DNA of 64,000 nucleotides, from NCBI RefSeq assembly GCF_000834655.1, contig NZ_JXQQ01000010.1:294289-358288 (forward strand). The letters run 5' to 3'. The translations under genes and the position numbers were made by a program. This stretch comes from Variovorax paradoxus (GTDB lineage Bacteria > Pseudomonadota > Gammaproteobacteria > Burkholderiales > Burkholderiaceae_C). Positions within the stretch are counted from its first letter, which is position 1, and every line of letters starts with the position of its first letter. Positions 18,745 to 28,279 of this stretch are shown piece after piece. The notes under the pieces are model-generated. The model had not been told where the DNA came from. It saw only the letters and a program-made list of their open reading frames with translations, and ran no database searches.

Positions 18745-18811
18745 TTGAGTGCAGTCCTTGAGAGACGGAGGTTCGTCGGAAGGGACTATGGCACCGCGAA
18801 GAAATTCCAAA

Positions 18812-18836
18812 AAGTGAATTCCATTACCATTCACTT
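18812..18836. promoter_or_regulatory. Perfect inverted repeat, candidate LysR operator
   Basis: AAGTGAAT (18812-18819) and ATTCACTT (18829-18836) form a perfect 8-bp inverted repeat with a 9-nt centre in the region between the aldehyde dehydrogenase and the divergent LysR gene. Size and place fit a LysR recognition site; binding is inferred. Confidence 0.6.
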
Positions 18837-18899
18837 GAAAGAAATTCATGGCTTGTCGCTTACTTCAATTCGATGTGAGCCACGACCTCTCCAGCGAAG

Positions 18900-19862
18900 G
18901 TGTTGCTCATGTCGAACTGGGAATTGCGCATCTCCCTGCGCCACTTGCGCTTGGCCGACGCGATCGAGCGAGAGGGAAGTCTCGTGCGCGCAGCCGAGCG
19001 TCTGCATATGACCCAGTCGGCAGTGACCAAGGCGCTTCAGGAAATGGAGGCGTTGACCGAAGCTCCGCTTTTCACGCGCACCAGTCGGGGCTCGGTGCCA
19101 ACGCCTTTCGGCCAAGTACTCGTGCGCCACGCGCGGGCCATCATCGCGCAGCTTCGCAATGCGGATCGCGAGGTGACCGAACTGCGCGAGGGCCACGGCA
19201 GCGTGACAATTGGCACTTTGCCATCCACTGCCGGTGGCATTCTTCCGGCCGCATTGACCATCGTGTTGAAGCGCCAGCCGCGTTTGAAGGTGACGGTGGT
19301 CGAAGGCCAGCATGATTGGTTGACCACGCTCTTGCGCCGCGGCGATCTGGATCTGATGACGAGCCGGCTTCCGAGCCGGCGGCTACCGACAGACATCACC
19401 CAGGAAGTGTTGGGAATGGACCGCGCACGCCTGATCGTGCGCGCGCAACATCCCTTGAGCAGTCGAAAGCGAATCGGATTGGACATGCTCGGTGGCTACG
19501 GATGGGTTCTTCCGCCGCCTGAAACCTCCATGCGGCGGCAGCTCGAAGCGACATTTCGGGAAGCCGGAATGAATGCGCCAGTGGCCACGGTTGAATCCAT
19601 GTCGTTCCTCACGAACCGTGCGCTGGTCCTCACGTCGGAGCTGATCACCGTCTGGCCGCAGCACTTGGCTGACGTGGAGGCGCGCACGGGACTGATCAAG
19701 ATCCTGCCGCTCGAGCTGGCCAAGACCGAGCGCCCGCTGGGCGTCTGGTGGCGCACCACACCCGGCCTGTCGCCTTCCGCGCAAATGATGGTCGACGCAC
19801 TGAGAACGGTGGGCGCCCGCAGCCCCGTCGAGTACCGCAGAGCCGTTGGGATCGCTGCATAA
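18900..19862 (+). CDS. LysR-family regulator (GbpR/CbbR-like)
   Basis: A 320-residue LysR-type regulator. The DNA-binding domain (RHLRLADAIEREGSLVRAAERLHMTQSAVTKAL) is near the N-terminus, and the effector domain follows. ATG 18900 or the in-frame ATG 18909 could be the start. It diverges from the aldehyde dehydrogenase gene with a palindrome between them. The likely role is induction of the dehydrogenase by a semialdehyde-pathway intermediate. Confidence 0.88.
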   Translation: MLLMSNWELRISLRHLRLADAIEREGSLVRAAERLHMTQSAVTKALQEMEALTEAPLFTRTSRGSVPTPFGQVLVRHARAIIAQLRNADREVTELREGHGSVTIGTLPSTAGGILPAALTIVLKRQPRLKVTVVEGQHDWLTTLLRRGDLDLMTSRLPSRRLPTDITQEVLGMDRARLIVRAQHPLSSRKRIGLDMLGGYGWVLPPPETSMRRQLEATFREAGMNAPVATVESMSFLTNRALVLTSELITVWPQHLADVEARTGLIKILPLELAKTERPLGVWWRTTPGLSPSAQMMVDALRTVGARSPVEYRRAVGIAA

Positions 19863-20025
19863 TCGGTCCAAGTTCTTATCCGTCCCCCAGTCCATACGAA
19901 GAGGGCCCACGGCGAAGGCACGAGGACCCCGGTTTTGGCCGCCCGTGAGATTGCATGAGGGTTCCGATCCAAGCGCGTTAGACACCCGCGCGCCTCCCCT
20001 CGCGATCGCCGCGTCGCCCTTGCCT

Positions 20026-20426
20026 TCAGTGGTAGTCGTCCTCGCGCTGGTGCCGAATGGCAGATGCCATGATCTCCGTTTCGCTGACGATATGGAACAG
20101 GGCTACGTAGCCGTATGCGCCGAACGGATGACGAGTTCCCGCTCCATGCGGTCATCAAAAGCAATTCGGCAAGTGAACGGATCGGTCTCCGGAACTTCAT
20201 CGCATCGAGGACCTCGTCTGCCGCATAGGACTCGCCCGTCTCAAGGGCGCGCGCAAGCGATGCGCCCACGGGCCATGAATTCTTGCTGCGCCTTGCGACG
20301 ACGCGCCGCATCGATCGAAGCCTGCTCGACGAAATGCGACAGCGTTTCGCCGTCGAGCAGCACGCCTTCGATCTGTTCTCGAACGGCGGCCGTCACCCGG
20401 ACCGGAGGGAGTTGGGTCGTCTTCAT
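20026..20426 (-). pseudogene. Decayed type II toxin-antitoxin pair (YlcI/YnfO-like antitoxin, RelE/ParE toxin)
   Basis: ATG 20426 opens an antitoxin-like frame (MKTTQLPPVRVTAAVREQIE...LSHFVEQAS). It stops early near 20244, but the normal continuation (ASLARALETGESYAADEVLDAM) is found in the next frame, showing a frameshift near 20265. The toxin that should follow is only a C-terminal remnant: DPFTCRIAFDDRMERELVI, another frameshift, then GAYGYVALFHIVSETEIMA and RHQREDDYH with stop at 20026. That ending is characteristic of RelE/ParE toxins. The toxin N-terminal half is missing, so the module is inactive. Confidence 0.75.
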
Positions 20427-20594
20427 GGAAAAATCGTATAGCAAATGCTATGCAGCCTCGCCCTTCTCTGCCCCTCCTCTCTTCGGACCGGCACGAGGCG
20501 AAGCAAGACGGAGCCGGGTCATGCCGCAACGACCGCGATACTGTGCGCCAAGCCGCTGCACCACCAGCTACTCCCCGCAACCGAGAAACGATCC

Positions 20595-21551
20595 ATGCTT
20601 CCTGTCAGATCCGCCGAGAGCGGCCTCTTTGGTTTCATCGATCTCGCAGGCGAAATCGTGGTGCCGCCGCAGTTCCACGGCGTCGGGCCTTTTGCCGCAA
20701 ATGGTCTGGCCGTCGCCCACCTGGATCCAAACAGCGAGAGCGGCTATGGATTCATCGATCGGACCGGCCGCATCGTCGTCGGGCCGTCGTTCCACCAGGC
20801 CGAGGATTTCTCAAAGCAGGGCATCGCCATGGTGATCCTCGATCGCGCCCAGTTCTTCCGACACGGCTTCGTGGACGCCGCGGGGAACAAGGTCTTCCCT
20901 GCGGACTTCGAACATGCCCGCTCGTTCGACGATGGCGGTCTCGCGGTGGTCCGCACGGAAGAAGGCACCTGCGGTTGCATCGACGTGCGGGGAGAACTGG
21001 TGATTCCAGCGATCTATGACGGCATCGGCGCATTCGCCGCCAACGGCCTCGCCAAGGTCAGGCGCGCCGGCTATCGCGGGTTCGTGGACGTCGCCGGCAA
21101 GCAAGCGCTTCGCCCGGCGTTCAAGGAGTTCGGCGAATTCGATGCGTGCGGGCTCGCGACCTTCAAGGCCGGCAACCATCGGTATGGCTACATGGGCAGC
21201 GGCGGCGAGACGCGTATTCCTGCGCGCTACGCGGAAGCCGCCGGCTTCGCTGCGAACGGCCTCGCCAAGGTTCGCATAGCAAAACGATGGGGCTTCATCG
21301 ACACGGCTGGAGCGCTGAGGATCGCCCCGGGCTTCGACGACGTCTCGGGCTTCACCTACGCGGGGCTTGCCATCTTTTTGCACACCAACGGCAAGTGGGG
21401 CGCCATCAATGCCTCGAGCGATACGGTCATCGAGCCGGTCTACGACGACATCGATGCGTCGTTCGACCCCACAGTGCTCGAGGTCGTGCGCGATGGCGTG
21501 CGCGGCTACATCACCCGCGCCGGCGCCTGGATCGGCAATCAGCTCTGCTAG
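20595..21551 (+). CDS. WG-repeat protein
   Basis: A 318-residue protein built of about eight consecutive WG (KWG/WG_beta_rep) repeats of 35-40 residues. Each has a G-F/W-I/V-D-x-x-G core followed by a V-x-P-x-F/Y-D/E strand (for example YGFIDRTGRIVVGPSF, WGFIDTAGALRIAPGF). No signal peptide or catalytic domain is visible. WG repeats form beta-structures of poorly known function, often in surface or effector proteins. ATG 20595 is preferred over ATG 20445, because the first 50 residues of the longer frame look non-coding. Confidence 0.8.
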   Translation: MLPVRSAESGLFGFIDLAGEIVVPPQFHGVGPFAANGLAVAHLDPNSESGYGFIDRTGRIVVGPSFHQAEDFSKQGIAMVILDRAQFFRHGFVDAAGNKVFPADFEHARSFDDGGLAVVRTEEGTCGCIDVRGELVIPAIYDGIGAFAANGLAKVRRAGYRGFVDVAGKQALRPAFKEFGEFDACGLATFKAGNHRYGYMGSGGETRIPARYAEAAGFAANGLAKVRIAKRWGFIDTAGALRIAPGFDDVSGFTYAGLAIFLHTNGKWGAINASSDTVIEPVYDDIDASFDPTVLEVVRDGVRGYITRAGAWIGNQLC

Positions 21552-21751
21552 CCAGTGCGAGCCTGGACCGGACCTCGCCATTCGATCCGCAGTGAATCCG
21601 AGGTGCGTTTCCAGGACGCCCACGCGCGTCCCCTGCCCCGCGGTGCATTCCGGTCATGGCCAAGCGAAGATCGCTTCGCATGCTGGCGCAAGGCGATCGC
21701 GCTGCAGGCGATGCGTTCAAGGCAAACCCAGTCGCCGCTTGCCGACTCGAA

Positions 21752-21990
21752 CTGACGCAGCTTGCGATACAGCGTATTGCGACTGATGCCCAGGCAGCGC
21801 GCAGCCGCAGAGAGGTTGCCGCCGCTGGCCTGCACGGCCTGCTTCACCGTTCGTCCTGACTGCGCGCGCAGATCGATGGTGTCGTCGATGGCCCCGTGCA
21901 TCGTCGTGGCGCCCTGCAGGTCGTCGACCAGGTCGTCTGGCAAGTGGCGCCAATCGACCATCGTGTCGCTGTCGTCGAGCAAGGCGCATG
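21752..21990 (-). pseudogene. C-terminal fragment of a sigma-54-dependent (AcoR-like) activator
   Basis: On the minus strand this stretch encodes LPDDLVDDLQ and then a Fis-type helix-turn-helix, AVQASGGNLSAAARCLGIS followed by RNTLYRKLRQ, the normal C-terminus of AcoR-type enhancer-binding proteins. The GAF/PAS sensor and AAA+ domains expected upstream are absent, and the reading frame continues into unrelated sequence. It is a remnant of a lost regulator. Confidence 0.65.
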
Positions 21991-22558
21991 ATGCCTGATG
22001 TTCCAGGGAACGATCTCGGCCAGCAGCCAAGCGCCCCGCGTTGTGGCGACTTGCGCGGATGCGGCGCGCGAGGGATTGGATCCTGGCGCTTTTCATCATC
22101 TGGCCCGTTGCTGAATGAATTCGCAGACACACGTTCGCTTGGCGTGGCCTCGGCCGGTGAGATGAGCTTCGTTCGGCGCGGATCCGACGCCTCGCGGGGA
22201 AGTAGAGCGGCGGGCCTTCAGGCACAGACGCCTTGCTACGAAGGGCGGCCTGACTTTGGACGAAAAGAAGGCAGTCTTGCTCGCATGACTCAGCGCACTG
22301 ACAGCTGCCCCATGAAGTGGCAAGGGGGCACCACATTCGGTGGCGGAACGTGGGTAGAAGGCAGTAAGGCTGCGATTTATCAGGTACGAGAAAAAACAGC
22401 GCGACTTCTTTAGAGGGCCGCGAACTGCTCCTCAGGGCTGGTCGCAGACATAGGCGTCGCCCGAGCCGCCGCGCGCGACCACCTCAGAGAGCATCCACGT
22501 GAGCGTCGAGGCGGCGCAGCGCTGAGCGCCCGGCGAGTCGTGCGTTGCTGCGCGCCCG

Positions 22559-25500
22559 TCACCACCTCACGCGCACACCGACCGATCCGTTGATCGAGCT
22601 CTTGACCTTCGCATCGCCGCCCGACGACCAGAGCTTTCCGATCTCGCCATAGAGGCTGGTCGTCTGGCCAACAGCCAGCGTGAAGCCTCCTGCAAGCTCG
22701 GTGCTCGTGCCGCCGGTGGGCGCCTCGATGCCGCTGCGCGTCGTGCCGTTCAGGAAGCGCGCAACGTCGGTGCCGCTTGAGGTCCTGTAGACATTGAAGC
22801 GGCCGTACGGTTGAAGCGCGCCCATGCCAGTGTCGACCTGGCCCTTCACACGAACACCGGCACGCGCGATCCAGCCGCTGTCGGCATCGGGTTGCACGAC
22901 GGCACCGAGGATGGTCGAGTTGCCCAGGTCCAGTCGCTGGTGGATCAGCTGCAGCTGCGGCTCGACGCTCCAGCCGCTTGCACCCAGTGCGAAGGATTGA
23001 CCGACTTCGATCGAACCCAGCAGGCTGTTGCCCTTGCCTTCGGCAGCGGTGCCGATGTTCGTTTGCACCGTGTAGCGATGGCGCCCTGACTGCACGACCG
23101 CATCCGCATAAAAGCCGCTCTCGCCGGTGTAGGTGCCGTACACACCGACATACTGGCTTCGCAGGTCGGTGCGGCCGGTGCGCAGGTTGTTCACACCGCT
23201 CGCAAAGCCGTTGACGCTCGCGTCGCCATCGAGCTGGCCGACGTAAAGGCCGGCGCGCACGTTCGACGTGGCCAGCAGGTCCGTGCCGGCCTGGAAGCCT
23301 GTGAGGCGTCCCTTGCTCGTCGGCGACACCGTGCCGCCTTGCTGGATGTCGAGATCGGTCGAGAGCACGCGTGCCCACGCACGCCGGTCCGGACCGGTCG
23401 GCGCGGTGGCCGTGCCCTTCACGTCGTCGTCGCCCACGCGCTTGCGGAGATCTCCCAGCATCGCGAGGTTGCCCAGACGCAACTGGTTCGGCAGCGCCTC
23501 ATAGAGCGAGGCTTCGGCGCGATAGGTGATGACGGGCACCGCAGGCGCATCGGGCGCACCAGGGATTGTGGGCGGCGTGGCGCCGGGAATGCTGGAGCGC
23601 AGGTACCAGTTCTCGCCCGCGCCGCTCGCGTCCGCGGCGTAGAGGCGGTACTCGTAGGCACCCGCGTTCACCTGCCCACCCGCGAGCGAAAACGCATCCT
23701 TGGTCGTCTGCGCGGTGGTGGTCCCGCCGTTTTGCGCGGTGATCACCTCGATGCCGTTGCCGCCCGTGAGCGCGCCCAGTCCGCCGAGGTTGGCGAACTG
23801 CACGCTGGTCCTTCCGCTGGCTGCGCCACCGTTGATCACGAGCCGGTCCGACGGGCCCGTCGCGTTCAGCGCCGTGCCCAACTTCAACACGCCGTTGTTG
23901 CCGACATAGTTGCCGTTGACCGTGAGCGTTGTGCCCGGCGCAGCACCCATGAGCGAAACAGTACCGCCGTTGGCAAGCGAGGCGACCGTCTGGCTGAAGC
24001 CTGCGAGGTCCAGCGTCGCGCCCGTGGCTACGCTGTGCGCCGAGCTCGCGCTGAGCGTGTCGGCCGCACCCGCGCGCAGCGTGCCCTGCGCCACATTCGT
24101 GGAACCGCTGTATGTGTTGGCGCCCAGCAGCGTCAGCGTGCCTGTTCCCTCTTTGGTGACGAAGCCGCCGCCGCTGATGCCGCCGCTCAACGTGCCGTTG
24201 AACGCGCCGGTGTCGATGACCGGATCGTTCTTCCCGGTCAGCCGGATCGCGTTGGCGATCGTGAGGCCGTCGGCGCCGAAGCCCAGCGTGGTGTCATCGT
24301 CCATCGTGAGCGCGCCGGTGCCCAGCGCCTGGCTGTGCGCGACGTTCAAGCGGCCCTGGCGCAGCGCGGTGCCGCCCGTGTAAGTATTGGCGCCCGACAG
24401 TGTGAGCGCGCCGGTGCCCACCTTCACCAGCGAGCCACCCGCGCCCGAGATCACGCCCGAGACAACGGTGTCGGCGTTCAGCGCGCCGGTGGTCAGCGCC
24501 TTCGCGCCGAGGATCACGTCGCCCGCGCCCGAGAGCGCGCCGATGCCGAAGCCGGTGGCCGCCGATCGGATGCGCAGCCGCGCGCCGGCCTCGTTGACCA
24601 CGGTGGCCTGGTCGGCGGTGGCGTTGTCGAACACGTCGATCAGGCCGCCGCTCTTGTTGATGAAGGTGGCCTGTCCGGCGCTCGCGTCGTCCAGCAGGTT
24701 GATCTGGCCATTTGCGAAGTTGGTGATGGTGGCCTTGCCCGCGGTGGCATTGGCGACGAAATCCGTGCGGCCGCCGCGGTTCTCGAAGACACCGTTCCCG
24801 GCGGTGGACGCACCGCCGAATTCGGCCACCGAATCGGTGTTCAGCACGAAGCGCGCGTTGCCTGCTGACGCGTTGTCGCGAAACAGCACCTGCCCCGCGT
24901 TGACCGTGGGCGATGTGCGCTCGGCTGCGGTGATGGTCTGCGCGCCGGCCTGCGCGTTGCCGCTGAAGATCAGCGCGGCGCCGGTCCCCACCGACACCGG
25001 GCCGGTGCCGAGCGCGTCGCTCACCGCCGCTTCGAGCGAGCCCGCGTTCACGGCTGTGCCGCCGCCGTAGCTGTTGGCAGCGCCGAGCACGAGCGTGCCC
25101 TCCCCGGTCTTCACCAGCCCGCCGTCGCCCGAGACCGTGCCGTTCAGGCGCAGCGTCTGGATCAGGTCGACATCGAAGCCGCCACCGCCCGCGCCGAGCG
25201 AGACGGCCCGGCTCGATGCGAAGCCGCTCGTCGCGCGCAGCGTACCGCCGTCGAGTGCAAGGCCGCCGCTCGCAACGCCCAGGTTGTTGTCGGCCGCCAC
25301 CTGCAACGTGCCGCCGCGCACGGTGGTGCCGCCGCTGTAGGTGTTTGCACCGCTGAGCACGAGCGTGCCCGCGCCGGTCTTGGCGAGGCCGTCGGTGCCC
25401 GCGATGACGTTGGCGATGTTCGCATTCCAGCCTGCGCTCGCCGAGCTGCCGTCGCCCACGCGCACCTCCACCGGCGCGGGGTGGCCGGCATCGGCCACCA

Positions 25501-28279
25501 GCGTGATCGTGTCTCCCGTGAGCCGGTAGCCGTCGCTCGCGAACTGCATGCCGCTCGCGGTGACCGCGCCGTTGGCGGTGCTGACCGTCACGTTGCCGGC
25601 CGCGCCGCCAAAGATCGCGAAGCCCGGCTGCGGCTGCAGCGGCCCGCTCGCCACACCGGTCTCGTCGGCCCAGGTGGGCGACGTGGCCGACCAGGTGCCG
25701 TCGCCGCCGCCCATTTGCGACGGGCTCGCCAGGCCATTGCCGTTCCAGAAGTTCAGCGTATAGCCGGCGCCGGTGATGAGGTTGATCTGCTTGCTGCCCA
25801 CCAGCGTCTGCAGCGTCATGCCAGCAGGCGGTGCGAAGCCGCCGCCGGTGACCGACAGCGAGCCCCCCCACTTGAATAGGTTGTACAGGCCCGGCCCCAT
25901 GCCGCCCGCGTTGCGCACGTTCAGCGTGGACGCGGCGATCGACAGGTTGCCGCCGACCTCGACGTTGTCGCTCTGGCCCGGCACGGACGCGGTGCCGCTC
26001 GGCGCACCGATGTCGAAGTCGAGTTGGCTGCCGGTGTTCAGTGCCAGGTCACCCTCGATGCGCAGCGTGCCGATGCCGTTGCCCGCTGCGGGGTCGCCGG
26101 GCGCGAGGTGCGCGCCGCCGTCGATGGTCACGTTACCGCCGATGCTGCCGAAACCGCTGAGCGTGGCGCCCGATGCGACGTCGACCGCGCCCGCGATGCG
26201 CGCGCCGCTGTCGGCGGCGGTGCTGCCCACGGACAGGCGGCCGGCCTGCACGGTGGTCGCGCCCGTGTATGTGTTCGCGCCGTTCAGGAAGAAGGTGCCG
26301 CCGCCCTGCTTCACCAGCCCGCCCGTGCCCTGGAGGTCGCCATCGAAGACGGTGTCGGCCGCAATGCCGGTCGTGAGCGTCTTGGTGCCCAGGAGCACGC
26401 TGCCGTTGCCCGTCAGCCTGCCGATTGCGGTGCCGCCGGTGGTGAGGCCCGCGATGTTGAATGTAGCGCCGCTGGCCACGCTCACCGCGCTGGCGTTGGC
26501 GAGCGAGCCCGCGTCCGCCAGGGCCAGCGTGCCGCCCGAGATCGTCGTGCCGCCCAGGTAGGCATTGGCGCCGGCGAGGGTCAGTGCGCCCGTGCCGGTC
26601 TTGAACAGCGCACCGCTTCCGCTGATGGTGCCGCTGAAGACGCCGCTCAGGGCGCCGGACAGCGTGAGCGACTTCGTGCCCATCAGCACCGCGCCGCCGC
26701 CGGACAGCGTGCTGAGCGTCACGCCCGCAGCGTCGATGGCGGTGGCATCGAAGGTCGCGCCGCTAAGCACATTGAGCGCGCTGGTGGTGGGCAGCGCGCC
26801 AGCACCCGCCAGCAGGAGCGTGCCGCCGGCGACGCCCGTGTTGCCTTGGTAGGTGCTGGCCCCTCGCAGCGCGAGGGTGCCGGTGCCGGTCTTCTGGAAC
26901 GCGCCGGTGCCTTGAATCGAGCCGGAGAAGTCGCCGGCGTCCACGCGCAGCACCGTCGTGTCCAGTGCGCCTGTGCGCACGATGCCTGCGCCCTGCAGGT
27001 TTTTCACGGCGAAGCCGGTGTTGTCGTTCATGTCCAGCACGGCCCCCGAAGCCACCGTCGTGGAAGCCGCGATGTTCGTCAGGATCGACAGGACGCCGCT
27101 GCCCGCACGCGCGGTGCCGGCAGCGACAACAAGATTGCTGGTGGGCGAGGCGACGCCACCGGTGCTGGCGATTTCCACGGTGCCCGCGCGGCCCGTGCCG
27201 CCGATGGTCAGGTCGCGGGTGAACCCGATCGAGCCCGTGAGCCGCAGGGTCACGCCGTTGACCGCCGACACCGTGGCCGGGCCGCTGAGGTTCAGGGAGG
27301 TGGCCAGGTCCATCGAACTGGTGGCGCGCAACTCGGCATTGCCGATCGACATAGCGCCGCTCCCCAGTGCCGAGGCGTTGTTGATCGACACCACGCCGCC
27401 GGTGACAGTGGTCCCGCCGCCATAGGTATTCACGCCCGAGAGCACGAGCGTTCCCGCGCCGGTCTTGGTGAGCGCGCCGCTGCCCGAGAGCACGCCCGAG
27501 AGCGTCGCGTCGAAGCCGTTGGTGTCCAGCGTGGAGCCCGTGCCGCCGAGCGTCGCATCCATGCCGCTCACGAGCGTGCTGCCGACCACCCGCAGCGTGC
27601 CGCCGGTCCAGTTGAAGGCGCCGGTGGCCCCTGCGCCTACAGCCGGCACCAGCCCGGATGCCCCACCGGTCTCCACCGTGCCGCCGACCTCGAGATTCAG
27701 AGTGCCCTGTCCACCGGCCTGGGGCCCGAGTTCGATCGAGCTGGCGCGAACCGTGCCGCCGTTGCGCACCGTCAGCGTGCCTGCCGATCTGTAGCCCAAG
27801 AGCAGCCCGGACGTCGCGCTGAACACCGAATTCGCGCCGTCGACCAGCAGCGAACCTGCTGCAGCACCGAACCCAAGGTACGCCCTGACGGCGGTGAGCG
27901 TTCCGCCGTTTGTCACGGACATGGTGCTTGGGACGGCCAGGCCAACGACCAGTTGATTGGCCCCGGCGTTGGTGCCGCTTCCCGCGATCTGCACCAAGCC
28001 AATGGCGTCGATGAGGGCGTCGTGTGCGCTGGTCGGCACCACAGCATCGCGCCAGTTGTCCGCATCGAACCACGCGCCGGACAGGGGGCTCTGCCAGTAG
28101 GCTTGCGGAGCACCTTGCGCATGAACAGACGGCGATACGGCCGACGCGAGCAGCGCCGCGCCGGCGATCAAGGCGCAACCGAGTGCCGAACGCCCCCCGC
28201 CCGATGACTTCGCGGTTTCGGAAACGGCCTGGCAGGCGCCGGTGCGGCGGTTGAAGACGATGCGGTGGGTGCGGTTCAT
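22559..28279 (-). CDS. Large type Va autotransporter with PATR repeats
   Basis: A 1906-residue secreted adhesin-like protein. Start ATG 28279 begins with an extended signal peptide region (MNRTHRIVFNRRTGACQAVSE) followed by a hydrophobic core ending SPSVHAQG. The passenger is a long beta-helix with about eight PATR motifs (for example KTGAGTLVLSGVNTYGGGTT). Residues about 1125-1230 hold five tandem repeats of about 22 residues (consensus xASAGxATFxNxxGGxIDxxD). The last ~280 residues form the autotransporter beta-barrel, ending in an aromatic residue (VGVRVRW). The protein should be exported by Sec, pass through its own barrel and be surface-exposed. A longer in-frame start at 28381 is rejected because the extended signal motif marks 28279. 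Confidence 0.92.
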   Translation of the reverse strand: MNRTHRIVFNRRTGACQAVSETAKSSGGGRSALGCALIAGAALLASAVSPSVHAQGAPQAYWQSPLSGAWFDADNWRDAVVPTSAHDALIDAIGLVQIAGSGTNAGANQLVVGLAVPSTMSVTNGGTLTAVRAYLGFGAAAGSLLVDGANSVFSATSGLLLGYRSAGTLTVRNGGTVRASSIELGPQAGGQGTLNLEVGGTVETGGASGLVPAVGAGATGAFNWTGGTLRVVGSTLVSGMDATLGGTGSTLDTNGFDATLSGVLSGSGALTKTGAGTLVLSGVNTYGGGTTVTGGVVSINNASALGSGAMSIGNAELRATSSMDLATSLNLSGPATVSAVNGVTLRLTGSIGFTRDLTIGGTGRAGTVEIASTGGVASPTSNLVVAAGTARAGSGVLSILTNIAASTTVASGAVLDMNDNTGFAVKNLQGAGIVRTGALDTTVLRVDAGDFSGSIQGTGAFQKTGTGTLALRGASTYQGNTGVAGGTLLLAGAGALPTTSALNVLSGATFDATAIDAAGVTLSTLSGGGAVLMGTKSLTLSGALSGVFSGTISGSGALFKTGTGALTLAGANAYLGGTTISGGTLALADAGSLANASAVSVASGATFNIAGLTTGGTAIGRLTGNGSVLLGTKTLTTGIAADTVFDGDLQGTGGLVKQGGGTFFLNGANTYTGATTVQAGRLSVGSTAADSGARIAGAVDVASGATLSGFGSIGGNVTIDGGAHLAPGDPAAGNGIGTLRIEGDLALNTGSQLDFDIGAPSGTASVPGQSDNVEVGGNLSIAASTLNVRNAGGMGPGLYNLFKWGGSLSVTGGGFAPPAGMTLQTLVGSKQINLITGAGYTLNFWNGNGLASPSQMGGGDGTWSATSPTWADETGVASGPLQPQPGFAIFGGAAGNVTVSTANGAVTASGMQFASDGYRLTGDTITLVADAGHPAPVEVRVGDGSSASAGWNANIANVIAGTDGLAKTGAGTLVLSGANTYSGGTTVRGGTLQVAADNNLGVASGGLALDGGTLRATSGFASSRAVSLGAGGGGFDVDLIQTLRLNGTVSGDGGLVKTGEGTLVLGAANSYGGGTAVNAGSLEAAVSDALGTGPVSVGTGAALIFSGNAQAGAQTITAAERTSPTVNAGQVLFRDNASAGNARFVLNTDSVAEFGGASTAGNGVFENRGGRTDFVANATAGKATITNFANGQINLLDDASAGQATFINKSGGLIDVFDNATADQATVVNEAGARLRIRSAATGFGIGALSGAGDVILGAKALTTGALNADTVVSGVISGAGGSLVKVGTGALTLSGANTYTGGTALRQGRLNVAHSQALGTGALTMDDDTTLGFGADGLTIANAIRLTGKNDPVIDTGAFNGTLSGGISGGGFVTKEGTGTLTLLGANTYSGSTNVAQGTLRAGAADTLSASSAHSVATGATLDLAGFSQTVASLANGGTVSLMGAAPGTTLTVNGNYVGNNGVLKLGTALNATGPSDRLVINGGAASGRTSVQFANLGGLGALTGGNGIEVITAQNGGTTTAQTTKDAFSLAGGQVNAGAYEYRLYAADASGAGENWYLRSSIPGATPPTIPGAPDAPAVPVITYRAEASLYEALPNQLRLGNLAMLGDLRKRVGDDDVKGTATAPTGPDRRAWARVLSTDLDIQQGGTVSPTSKGRLTGFQAGTDLLATSNVRAGLYVGQLDGDASVNGFASGVNNLRTGRTDLRSQYVGVYGTYTGESGFYADAVVQSGRHRYTVQTNIGTAAEGKGNSLLGSIEVGQSFALGASGWSVEPQLQLIHQRLDLGNSTILGAVVQPDADSGWIARAGVRVKGQVDTGMGALQPYGRFNVYRTSSGTDVARFLNGTTRSGIEAPTGGTSTELAGGFTLAVGQTTSLYGEIGKLWSSGGDAKVKSSINGSVGVRVRW
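24590..24900 (-). repeat. Five tandem ~66-bp coding repeats inside the autotransporter
   Basis: These encode degenerate 20-22-residue units beginning NASAGNARF, ASTAGNGVF, NATAGKATI, DASAGQATF and NATADQATV, each followed by a short N-x-G turn and a polar strand. The period fits one beta-helix rung and differs from the PATR motifs around it. Confidence 0.7.

Noticed and set aside
19863..20025. Possible tRNA or small RNA between LysR and the decayed toxin
   Set aside because: No cloverleaf, anticodon arm or CCA-type end could be drawn.
26024..28207. Long plus-strand open frame (about 727 codons) opposite the autotransporter
   Set aside because: High-GC antisense frame; composition is Arg/Ala/Gly-rich without domains, while the minus strand has signal peptide, PATR repeats and barrel.
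22559..28279. CRISPR-like or DNA tandem repeats in the autotransporter region
   Set aside because: The periodicity is at protein level, with diverged DNA and irregular spacing; no direct-repeat/spacer pattern.
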